Below, piece by piece: positions 27,352 through 34,629 of a stretch of DNA of 64,000 nucleotides. The notes beneath the pieces were generated by a model. That model was not told where the DNA came from. It saw nothing but the letters and a program-made list of their open reading frames with translations, and searched no databases. Source of the stretch: QHXW01 sp035280425 (GTDB lineage Bacteria > Acidobacteriota > Terriglobia > Bryobacterales > Bryobacteraceae); NCBI GenBank assembly GCA_035280425.1, contig DATEFW010000024.1:1-64000 (forward strand). The letters are read 5' to 3'. Position 1 is the first letter of the stretch; every line of letters starts with the position of its first letter. The translations under genes were made by a program, and so were the position numbers.

Positions 27352-27380
27352 CGCATGGAGAAACACGCTAAATCCATGCG
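27352..27380. promoter_or_regulatory. Perfect inverted repeat upstream of the membrane regulator
   Basis: CGCATGGA (27352-27359) / TCCATGCG (27373-27380), eight perfect base pairs around a 13-base centre, 30 bases upstream of the regulator start and inside the divergent promoter region. It is a candidate operator or a 5'-UTR hairpin. Confidence 0.4.
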
Positions 27381-27426
27381 CTTTCGCCGTGAATTCACTT
27401 GAGCTCGCCACCCCAGGCGCTACACT

Positions 27427-27469
27427 TCAAGAAGTCATTTTTTGAAACTCAAGAAGTCATTTTTGAAAC
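27427..27469. repeat. Tandem 21/22-base repeat in divergent promoter region
   Basis: Two adjacent copies of TCAAGAAGTCATTTTTGAAAC, the first with one extra T (27427-27448 and 27449-27469). Each copy contains a partial inverted repeat (TTCAA / TTGAA in the first). They lie about 65 bases before the TonB-receptor ATG, a position suited to a pair of regulator sites. Confidence 0.6.
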
Positions 27470-27534
27470 AACCTCTAACAAATGCGCGCCGCTGTGCGTT
27501 TTCGTACACGCCGCGCTGATCGGCAGGGAATAGA

Positions 27535-30500
27535 ATGCGAACGTCAAAACTGGCGGCAATTTGCTGCCTCTCTCTCCTGGCTGCGCCCGCCTGGACACAG
27601 TCCTTCCTGAGCTCCATAACGGGAAAGGTGATCGATCAACTTAGTGCCGCCATTCCGAACGCGAAAGTGGTGGCGACCGAGATTCGAACCGGGGTCGCGC
27701 GCCAGACCGTGTCCAATACCAACGGTGAATATTTGGTGGCGGACCTGGTGCCGGGCCACTACATCGTGGCCATCTCCGCTCCAGGATTCAAAGAGTTGAA
27801 GAGTTCCGACATCATCCTGACGGGGAATCAGGCGGCGCGCTTCGACGGACAGCTGCAAATCGGCGCCAGCTCCGAATCCATCCAGGTGTCGGCATCCGCG
27901 CCCACCATCGACACAATTGACGGACAGGTGTCCGGTGTACAGACCCGCGACGAGCTGAATCTGCTGCCCACAGGCCTGCGCAGTACCCTCACGCTGTTCA
28001 TGCTGAACTCGTACAATTACGGCGCGGTCGGCTCCGGTTTCTCGATTGGCGGCGTGCGCGCGACGGACACAAACTATACGATTGACGGCACGACGTCCAA
28101 TTCGAATGCGTTTGGCGAGCAGGTCGGGCCGCAGACCGAAGTCGCTTTCGAGTCGCTGCGCGACGTCGAGTTCCGGATCAGCAACAACTCGGCGGAGTTC
28201 GGCAAGGTAGCCACCGTGCTCATGGAAACCAGGTCAGGCGAGAACCAGATCCACGGCAGCGCTTTCTACAGTCAAGCCAACAATGCCTTGAACGCAAAAA
28301 ACTTTTTCGCGACCAAGCGGTTGCCCTCGGTGCCCACCATGCACCAGGCGGCCGCGAGCTTCGGCGGCCCGGTATACATTCCCAAGATTTACAACGGTCA
28401 CAACAAGACGTTCTTTTACTTCGCCTGGGAAGAGACACGCTTCCCGTCGAGCGCGTTCAACACCGCCAGCGTCCCGACGGATGCATTCCGCAACGGCGAT
28501 TTCTCCTCTTTGCTTGCGGATGGCATCGTGATCACCGACCCCTCCACCGGTCTGCCGTTCGAGGGCAATAAGATCCCGGCAAATCGTATCAGCCCCGTGG
28601 CGCAGAAGGCACAGAGCCTCTTTTACCGTGAGCCCAATTTCGGCAGCCCCGATGATTACGTCAACAACTGGCGCGGTTATGTCCCCCGGTCGTCGCGTTT
28701 CGACAGGTACAGCGCGCGCATCGATCACATGCTTTCCGCGAGCGACAACCTGTCGGCGCGCGTGATCGTCCGGAACGATCCTTTTCTCCAGCCGCGCCTG
28801 AGCAACGACCAGGGCACGACGGCATACAACCAGTACCGGCGCAATATCAATGCCTATCTGTCGGAGACGCACATTTTCACCCCGCAACTGGTGAATGAAT
28901 TCCGCATTGGCTTTTCCCGCGACCACGCGGATCTCAACGGTATCCACAACGGCAACGAAATCCTGTCGCAGTTGGGCCTGCTGGGCGCGACGCCGAATGC
29001 GAAAAGCGGCACGCCCGAATTCGATTTCGACAATTTCGACACCACCTACGAGACGGCAGACTCATTCTGGACGTCGCAGGCCACCGAATACCTGGATAAC
29101 GTGACGTTTGCAAAGGGCCGGCACAACCTCAAGATGGGCGTGAGCTTCCGCCGCAACAACCCGAACCAGACCAATAATATGGATTGCGACTTCGGCTGTT
29201 TTGGATTTGACGGCTCGATGAGCGGATTCGATTATGCGGACTTCCTTCTCGGTATTCCTTCCAGCAGCAAGAGAAACTTCCGCGCGCCGACTTCGTACGG
29301 CCGCTGGACCGACGCGGCGGCCTACCTACAGGACGACTTCAAGTTCACGCCCAAGTGGACCCTCAATCTGGGCCTGCGGTGGGAAGGGAACCAGGCGGCG
29401 TCTGATAAGAATGACGAGATCTACGCCTTTGATCCGGTGACCGGCGGCCTGGTGGTGCCCAACCAACACTCGCTGCAGTTCATCTCGCCTCTGTTCCCAT
29501 CCACGATTCCGATCCGGACGGCGGCGCAGGCCGGGTATCCCAGCGCGCTGGTGAGGTCGCACTGGATGAACTTCGGGCCGCGCGTGGGCTTTGCCTACCT
29601 GCCGCTTGCCGGCAGCAACTTCGTGATTCGGGGCGGCTATGGCATTTACTATTCGCCGCTGATCGCCGCCAATGTCGGCGACCAGCTTTTCCAGGGCGGG
29701 CCCTACGGTTCGAGCGAATCGTTTTATAACGAGCTGGTCAACGGCGTCCCGACCTTCCAGTTTCCGAATCCGTTCGGCGGCTCCGCCGACCTGGGCGGGC
29801 AGAATGTCGAATCGCTTCTCAAAAATCTGAGGACGCCTTACGTCCAGCAGTGGAACATGACTGCGGAGAAAGAACTGCCTGGCCGTATTGTGGTCCACGG
29901 AACCTACCGCGGGTACCGCGGCAACCAACTGGTTTGGAGGCGGGATCTGAATACACCTCCTGCCAGCACGAGCAACAATCTGGAGGATAACTATTTCCCA
30001 TATCAAAATTTCTTCCATGCCGGGATCAACGAAAACGGCGGCATCCAGAAATTCAATGCTATGGATCTGAGCGTGGAGCGCAAATTTACCTCCGGCCTCT
30101 CATTCCAGTCGCAGTACACGCTGGCAAAAAATCAGTCCGACGCCGGAGACGACGGCGAGCGGAACTCAACCGAGGATCCATTTAACCGCGCGCGCGATAT
30201 GGCCAATGTTTCCTACATGCCGCGTCATCGCTGGGTGAGCAGTGTGCTTTACGACCTGCCGTTCGGCCGTGGCCAGCGCTTCGGCGCCAACTGGAATCGC
30301 GTTCTTAACGGCGTTGCCGGGGGATGGACCGTATCGGGCATCCTCCTGGAGCAGTCGGGACAGTTCCTGAACGTGCAATACAGCGGCGTCGACATCCTGC
30401 ACAACCGCAACCGGGGCGGGCGGCCGGACTGCGTTGTGGGCGCCAGTTACTATCCGGATAACCAGTCCGTCTCCCTCTTTCTGAATCGCGCCGCGTTTGC

Positions 30501-30789
30501 ATTGCCGGCGCCGGGCACATTTGGCGATTGCCCGCGCAATGCGGTGAACGGGCCGGGCATCAACAGCGTGAATCTGAGCGTTCAAAAAACGGTGAAGCTT
30601 CATGAGCGCGCTACATTCCGCCTCATCGGGGCTGCCATGGATGCCCTCAACCACCCGATCTTCAGTAATCCGAACACCACGATCACCAGCGGCGGTTTCG
30701 GACGCATCACCGGCGTGAACGGTTCCCGCAATGCACTGGGAGCGAGTGGTTCTCGCGCCATCCAGATCGGCGCCCGCATCGATTTCTGA
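27535..30789 (+). CDS. TonB-dependent receptor-like protein with N-terminal CarboxypepD_reg domain (second)
   Basis: Outer-membrane protein of 1084 aa. A signal peptide (AAICCLSLLAAPAWTQS) is followed by an Ig-like carboxypeptidase-regulatory domain (GKVIDQLSAAIPNAKVVA, GEYLVADLVPGHYIVAIS), then a plug (SGFSIGGVRATDTNYTIDGT) and the barrel (NFVIRGGYGIYYSPLIAAN, DAAAYLQDDFKFTPKWTLN), ending AIQIGARIDF. It is diverged from the receptor at 17469, so this is not a recent duplication. Together with the divergent membrane regulator it forms a self-contained uptake and sensing unit. The substrate is unknown. Confidence 0.88.
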   Translation: MRTSKLAAICCLSLLAAPAWTQSFLSSITGKVIDQLSAAIPNAKVVATEIRTGVARQTVSNTNGEYLVADLVPGHYIVAISAPGFKELKSSDIILTGNQAARFDGQLQIGASSESIQVSASAPTIDTIDGQVSGVQTRDELNLLPTGLRSTLTLFMLNSYNYGAVGSGFSIGGVRATDTNYTIDGTTSNSNAFGEQVGPQTEVAFESLRDVEFRISNNSAEFGKVATVLMETRSGENQIHGSAFYSQANNALNAKNFFATKRLPSVPTMHQAAASFGGPVYIPKIYNGHNKTFFYFAWEETRFPSSAFNTASVPTDAFRNGDFSSLLADGIVITDPSTGLPFEGNKIPANRISPVAQKAQSLFYREPNFGSPDDYVNNWRGYVPRSSRFDRYSARIDHMLSASDNLSARVIVRNDPFLQPRLSNDQGTTAYNQYRRNINAYLSETHIFTPQLVNEFRIGFSRDHADLNGIHNGNEILSQLGLLGATPNAKSGTPEFDFDNFDTTYETADSFWTSQATEYLDNVTFAKGRHNLKMGVSFRRNNPNQTNNMDCDFGCFGFDGSMSGFDYADFLLGIPSSSKRNFRAPTSYGRWTDAAAYLQDDFKFTPKWTLNLGLRWEGNQAASDKNDEIYAFDPVTGGLVVPNQHSLQFISPLFPSTIPIRTAAQAGYPSALVRSHWMNFGPRVGFAYLPLAGSNFVIRGGYGIYYSPLIAANVGDQLFQGGPYGSSESFYNELVNGVPTFQFPNPFGGSADLGGQNVESLLKNLRTPYVQQWNMTAEKELPGRIVVHGTYRGYRGNQLVWRRDLNTPPASTSNNLEDNYFPYQNFFHAGINENGGIQKFNAMDLSVERKFTSGLSFQSQYTLAKNQSDAGDDGERNSTEDPFNRARDMANVSYMPRHRWVSSVLYDLPFGRGQRFGANWNRVLNGVAGGWTVSGILLEQSGQFLNVQYSGVDILHNRNRGGRPDCVVGASYYPDNQSVSLFLNRAAFALPAPGTFGDCPRNAVNGPGINSVNLSVQKTVKLHERATFRLIGAAMDALNHPIFSNPNTTITSGGFGRITGVNGSRNALGASGSRAIQIGARIDF

Positions 30790-30801
30790 GGCGGATTACA
30801 G

Positions 30802-30821
30802 AATGCGGCGTTCACCGCATT
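30802..30821 (+). terminator. Candidate hairpin terminator after TonB receptor
   Basis: AATGCGG (30802-30808) / CCGCATT (30815-30821): seven perfect pairs with a six-base loop, starting 12 bases after the stop codon. No T-run follows, so it may act as a transcript-end stabiliser rather than an intrinsic terminator. Confidence 0.45.
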
Positions 30822-30841
30822 AGCCGGGCAATTCGACCAGA

Positions 30842-30879
30842 GAGCGGCCGTTGTTCAAGCCAAGCACCATCGGCCGCTC
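30842..30879. repeat. Inverted repeat, 9-bp arms
   Basis: GAGCGGCCG (30842-30850) and CGGCCGCTC (30871-30879) are perfect complements around a 20-base centre. Confidence 0.55.
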
Positions 30880-30886
30880 GCAAAAT

Positions 30887-30946
30887 ATATTGCCGGCAAA
30901 GCATATCGAGACATACAAAGCGGCCGCGATCCGCAGCCGGCAATAT
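30887..30946. repeat. Inverted repeat, 11-bp arms
   Basis: ATATTGCCGGC (30887-30897) and GCCGGCAATAT (30936-30946) are perfect complements around a 38-base centre, directly after the preceding inverted repeat. Confidence 0.55.
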
Positions 30947-31172
30947 GCGAGTGCAATGTAGATCCCTCGACGTGTTATTTGCGCGTCCCTTCTGGAAATC
31001 GAGAATCGTATTCCGATCGTGATCACACGGCGGATGGCGCTCGGATTATGTGCTGTTCCGGTCTTTTTATAGCCCGACCAAACCAGGCGTGCTCCCTGTG
31101 GCGATGGAAAATGCGATTCGCCAACGCGCACCGCGATTAGGTTATACTGAGCAACTCTTTCAGCGAGCCCTC

Positions 31173-32324
31173 ATGTTTCGTTACTTGCCCCTGATCCTCA
31201 AGAGCAGCATGCGGAGCAAGCGGCGCAGCATTTTGACCGTCACCAGCGCCGCCATCTCCTTGAGCCTGCTCGGCACGTTGATGGCGATCTATCACGCTTT
31301 CTATTTCGGCGAAGCTCCGCCGCAGCAGGCCCTCCGCGCCATCGCCCGCAATCGCGTTTCCCCGGCGCTCACGCTGCCCATTTATTACGGCGACAAGATC
31401 AAGCGGGTGCCGGGCGTCGTCGAGGCCATGCCGTTTCAGTTCTTCGCCGGCGTATACAAGGAACCGAAAAATATCTTTGCCCGCTACGCCGTGCAGCCCG
31501 AGCACCTTTTTGCCATTCATGCGGACTACTCCATTCCGGAGGAACAGAAAGTGGCGTTCCAAAAGGAAAAACGCGGGTGTGTGGTGGGCCGCGGGCTCGC
31601 CGAGAAGTATGGATTCAAAATCGGCGATCGCATCACACTGAAGGGAGACATTTTCCCGGTCACCGTGGACCTCCAGCTGGTCGGAATCTATGACAGCCTG
31701 TTCCACGATGACGTCCTGTTCTTCCGGCTCGACTATCTGTTCGATCTGCTGCCGGAGCGGCGCCGGAACAAAGTATTCGCCTTCCATGTGCTGATCGACG
31801 ATCCCGGCTCTATGGAGCGTATCTGCAAAGAGATTGACGAGCTTTTTCGCAACTCCCCTGCGCGCACTCGCACGGAAGCCGAACGGGCTTTTGAGCTCGG
31901 CTTTCTGTCCATGCTTGGCAACGTCAAGGGCTTCCTGCTCAGCATCAGCGTCGCGTTGAGCTTTATGTTGCTGCTGGTGACGGCCAACACGATGGCCATG
32001 TCGGTCCGCGAGCGCGTCCGCGAAGTTGGCGTGCTCAAAACACTGGGCTTCACAACCCCGGCCATTCTCTCGATGCTGCTGGGCGAAGCTGCATTTCTCA
32101 CGGCGGTTGGGGGTCTGATCGGCTGCGGCTTCACCGCGGTCCTGGTTGCTCTGGTGAGAAAACTGCCTGCGATCATTCTGCCGCTGTCTTCCCTACAACT
32201 GGAGCCGTCGGTAGCGGTGCTCCTCCTCGCCGTGGCGGTAGTGATAGGACTGGCCAGCGCCATCATGCCCGCCTGGGGCGCGGCACGCATTCCCATTCTC
32301 CAGGCGCTCAAATTTACGGACTAG
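31173..32324 (+). CDS. FtsX/MacB-type ABC transporter permease (first of pair)
   Basis: Membrane protein of 383 aa with the MacB/LolC topology: TM1 near residues 20-42 (ILTVTSAAISLSLLGTLMAI), a large extracytoplasmic domain of about 200 residues, then three C-terminal TMs. The FtsX signature MSVRERVREVGVLKTLGF is present. I place the start at ATG 31173 because the preceding codons do not look coding. The next permease begins two bases after its stop, and no ATP-binding subunit lies beside them. The opening gene of a long co-oriented run ending with a P450. It probably extracts or moves a lipid or lipoprotein; inference. Confidence 0.85.
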   Translation: MFRYLPLILKSSMRSKRRSILTVTSAAISLSLLGTLMAIYHAFYFGEAPPQQALRAIARNRVSPALTLPIYYGDKIKRVPGVVEAMPFQFFAGVYKEPKNIFARYAVQPEHLFAIHADYSIPEEQKVAFQKEKRGCVVGRGLAEKYGFKIGDRITLKGDIFPVTVDLQLVGIYDSLFHDDVLFFRLDYLFDLLPERRRNKVFAFHVLIDDPGSMERICKEIDELFRNSPARTRTEAERAFELGFLSMLGNVKGFLLSISVALSFMLLLVTANTMAMSVRERVREVGVLKTLGFTTPAILSMLLGEAAFLTAVGGLIGCGFTAVLVALVRKLPAIILPLSSLQLEPSVAVLLLAVAVVIGLASAIMPAWGAARIPILQALKFTD

Positions 32325-32326
32325 GC

Positions 32327-33493
32327 ATGGCGATCCCGCTCTCTTACAATCTTCGTAATCTCCGGGAGCGAAAAACCCACACCATCATGACCGCGCTGGG
32401 CCTGGCACTGACCGTGGCCGTTGCGCTTTCCGTGCTGGCGCTGGTTGACGGTCTGCGCCAAACTTTCCGGGCAAGCGGCGATCCCCTGAACATTCTGGTG
32501 CTGCGCAAAGGAGCGACCACTGAGCTCGCGAGCAACTTCAACCGGTCCGTATACAACGACCTGAAGTTCAAACCCGGCATTGCGCGCACTCCGTCCGGCG
32601 AACCCATGGCATCGCTCGAGCTGGTGACGGTCATCGGCCTGGAAAGTCCGGAGCACCCGGAGGGAACGAACGTGAATTTCCGGGGCCTCAAGCCCATCGG
32701 AATCCGGATGCGAAAGGACCTGGAGATCGTCGCGGGCCGCTGGTTCCGGCCGGGCTTTCGCGAAGCCGTTGTGGGGCAATCGGTTGCAGCGCGCTACCCG
32801 GAAATGGGGGTTGGCGGCAAACTCCACCTGGGACACGGCGATTGGGACGTGGTCGGCGTCATGCGGGCCGGCGAATCCTCGATAAATAGCGAGATTTTCT
32901 GCGACTTAGACCAGGTCGCCGCCGACGAAAACCGACCCGAGGTGCTCAGTTCTACCCTGCTCCAGGCTGCGGATGCGGTATCTAAGGCAGCGCTGATTCG
33001 CGATTTGAGCGACGACCAGCGCTTGAACGTCGATGCCGTAGGCGAAGTGGAGTACTACGACCGGCAAACCCGCTCGTCGGCTCCGGTGGAGTTCGTCGGA
33101 CTGTTTGTGGCGGCGCTGATGTCGATCGGCAGTTCGTTCGCCGCTATGAACACGATGTACGCTGCCGTCTCGCACCGCGCCCGCGAGATCGGCACGCTGC
33201 GCGTCCTCGGTTTTTCGAAAGGCGCGATTCTGCTCAGCTTTCTCCTGGAATCGCTTGCACTTGCGGCTTTGGGCGGGATTATCGGCTGTCTGCTGGTTCT
33301 GCCGCTGAACAACCTCACCAGCGCGATCGGCAGTTTTACGACGTTCAGCGAAACCACTTTCCATTTCCGGGTGACGCCGCAAATCATGGGGATCGGAATG
33401 CTGTTCGCGGGCTTTATGGGCACGTTAGGCGGCCTGTTTCCAGCGAGTAACGCGGCGCGAAAGGAAATTCTGGTCGCCTTGCGGTCGTTCTGA
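32327..33493 (+). CDS. FtsX/MacB-type ABC transporter permease (second of pair)
   Basis: 388 aa, same topology as its neighbour: TM1 near residues 17-40 (TIMTALGLALTVAVALSVLA), a periplasmic domain (IRMRKDLEIVAGRWFRPG, VGQSVAARYPEMGVGGKL), and three C-terminal TMs around SHRAREIGTLRVLGFSKGAI and GGIIGCLLVLPLNNL. With the first permease it would form a heterodimer like LolC/LolE. Two bases separate the two genes. The ATPase must be encoded elsewhere. Confidence 0.87.
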   Translation: MAIPLSYNLRNLRERKTHTIMTALGLALTVAVALSVLALVDGLRQTFRASGDPLNILVLRKGATTELASNFNRSVYNDLKFKPGIARTPSGEPMASLELVTVIGLESPEHPEGTNVNFRGLKPIGIRMRKDLEIVAGRWFRPGFREAVVGQSVAARYPEMGVGGKLHLGHGDWDVVGVMRAGESSINSEIFCDLDQVAADENRPEVLSSTLLQAADAVSKAALIRDLSDDQRLNVDAVGEVEYYDRQTRSSAPVEFVGLFVAALMSIGSSFAAMNTMYAAVSHRAREIGTLRVLGFSKGAILLSFLLESLALAALGGIIGCLLVLPLNNLTSAIGSFTTFSETTFHFRVTPQIMGIGMLFAGFMGTLGGLFPASNAARKEILVALRSF

Positions 33494-33573
33494 GCGAAGT
33501 CCTAAAGCCTTGTTCCGGCAAACCATCCGGGTGTAAACTACCGCTCTCGACTGAATTACAGGCAACCCCAGTC

Positions 33574-34629
33574 ATGAACAGCCATCCCGAAGAGCTCGAA
33601 CTGGCGCGTGCCTACCGGCGCGACCAGCCCTTTGAGGAACTGACGCAACAGCAGGTAAACCAGATCATGGACCGTGGCCGGAGTCTGCATAAGTGGTTCA
33701 AAAAGCACAAGATACTGCACTGCGGCATCGGCCTGGCGGTGATCGTTTTCTTGCTGGGCGGCGATTTTCTGGTGCTTATGCGTCTGCCGCGCCTGTTTTT
33801 GACGGAACCGGGCCGTTGGTGGCAGCTCCTGTTGGGTAGTTGCGTGGCCGGTTCCCTGCACAGTTACCTGATGTATTCGCTGGTCGTGTATTCCTTGCAT
33901 GAAGGGGCTGCGCATCGAGCCATCTTTCCGCCCGAAGGGCCTCTAAGCCGATTCGGGCACTGGATCGCCTCTAATTTGTGCAGGTTTGCAGCCGGGGAAC
34001 CGGATTTTTACTCCAGCCACCACATGGCGCATCACGCGAAATTCGGCACCGAGGAGGATGGCGAGTTCCTGAACTTTGTGGTTCCGCGGCGCTACTGGAT
34101 GACCTTTTTTCCGCTGGCTGCGTTCATTAATTTCAGCGATTTCGTGATTCACCGTCCGCCCACCTACACGCGGAGCCGCCTGGTGTCTGCCTTCACGAGC
34201 TCGACCTATAACCTGGTATACGGATATTTCCTATACCGGTCATTCGGGCTGGTCTTTACGCTTCTCACGATGTTGGTCTTCCTGCCGCACGTCGGTTTCT
34301 ACCTGGACCGGCTGCGGCAGTTCACCGAACACAACCTGATGCCGCTGGACAACCGGAACGGCTCCCGGAGCTTCGGAGTCGGCTTCTGGGGTCTTGTGGT
34401 AGGCGGCGGCCCGTGGGGTTCGCCCTGCCACTGGGAGCACCATCTGGTGGCGAGTCTGCCCTGGTACCAGCAATTGATTCTTCACCGTTATGTTGTGGGG
34501 CTGCTGACCCCGCGCCAGCGCGAGCAGTTTCTCATCGGGCCGGTGATCGGGTTTCCCAAACTCTGGTGGCGTCTTGTTAGAGATTCGCGGGCATTTCTCC
34601 GGCAGCCGGTCTCTCCCCGGGTTCCATGA
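33574..34629 (+). CDS. Membrane fatty acid desaturase-family protein
   Basis: Integral membrane di-iron enzyme of 351 aa (fatty acid desaturase / hydroxylase superfamily). Three histidine boxes are clear: HEGAAH near residue 110, SSHHMAHHAKFG near 150, and PCHWEHHLVASLPWY near 288; the last matches the HxxHHL-x-P pattern of acyl desaturases. Four or more hydrophobic helices lie between them (GLAVIVFLLGGDFLVLM). It would oxidise an acyl chain or related lipid at the membrane using O2. It lies 80 bases after the permease gene and overlaps the patatin gene by four bases (ATGA). Confidence 0.85.
   Translation: MNSHPEELELARAYRRDQPFEELTQQQVNQIMDRGRSLHKWFKKHKILHCGIGLAVIVFLLGGDFLVLMRLPRLFLTEPGRWWQLLLGSCVAGSLHSYLMYSLVVYSLHEGAAHRAIFPPEGPLSRFGHWIASNLCRFAAGEPDFYSSHHMAHHAKFGTEEDGEFLNFVVPRRYWMTFFPLAAFINFSDFVIHRPPTYTRSRLVSAFTSSTYNLVYGYFLYRSFGLVFTLLTMLVFLPHVGFYLDRLRQFTEHNLMPLDNRNGSRSFGVGFWGLVVGGGPWGSPCHWEHHLVASLPWYQQLILHRYVVGLLTPRQREQFLIGPVIGFPKLWWRLVRDSRAFLRQPVSPRVP

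Larger units (their letters stand above)
30790..31172. other. Structured intergenic region of 383 bases
   Basis: No convincing gene. The region holds three perfect inverted repeats, listed separately (30802-30821, 30842-30879, 30887-30946). A TATACT hexamer at 31143-31148, about 25 bases before the first permease gene, may be its -10 element, but no good -35 partner is seen. Confidence 0.5.

Noticed and set aside
27427..27469. CRISPR-like array
   Set aside because: Only two adjacent copies without spacers and no cas genes.
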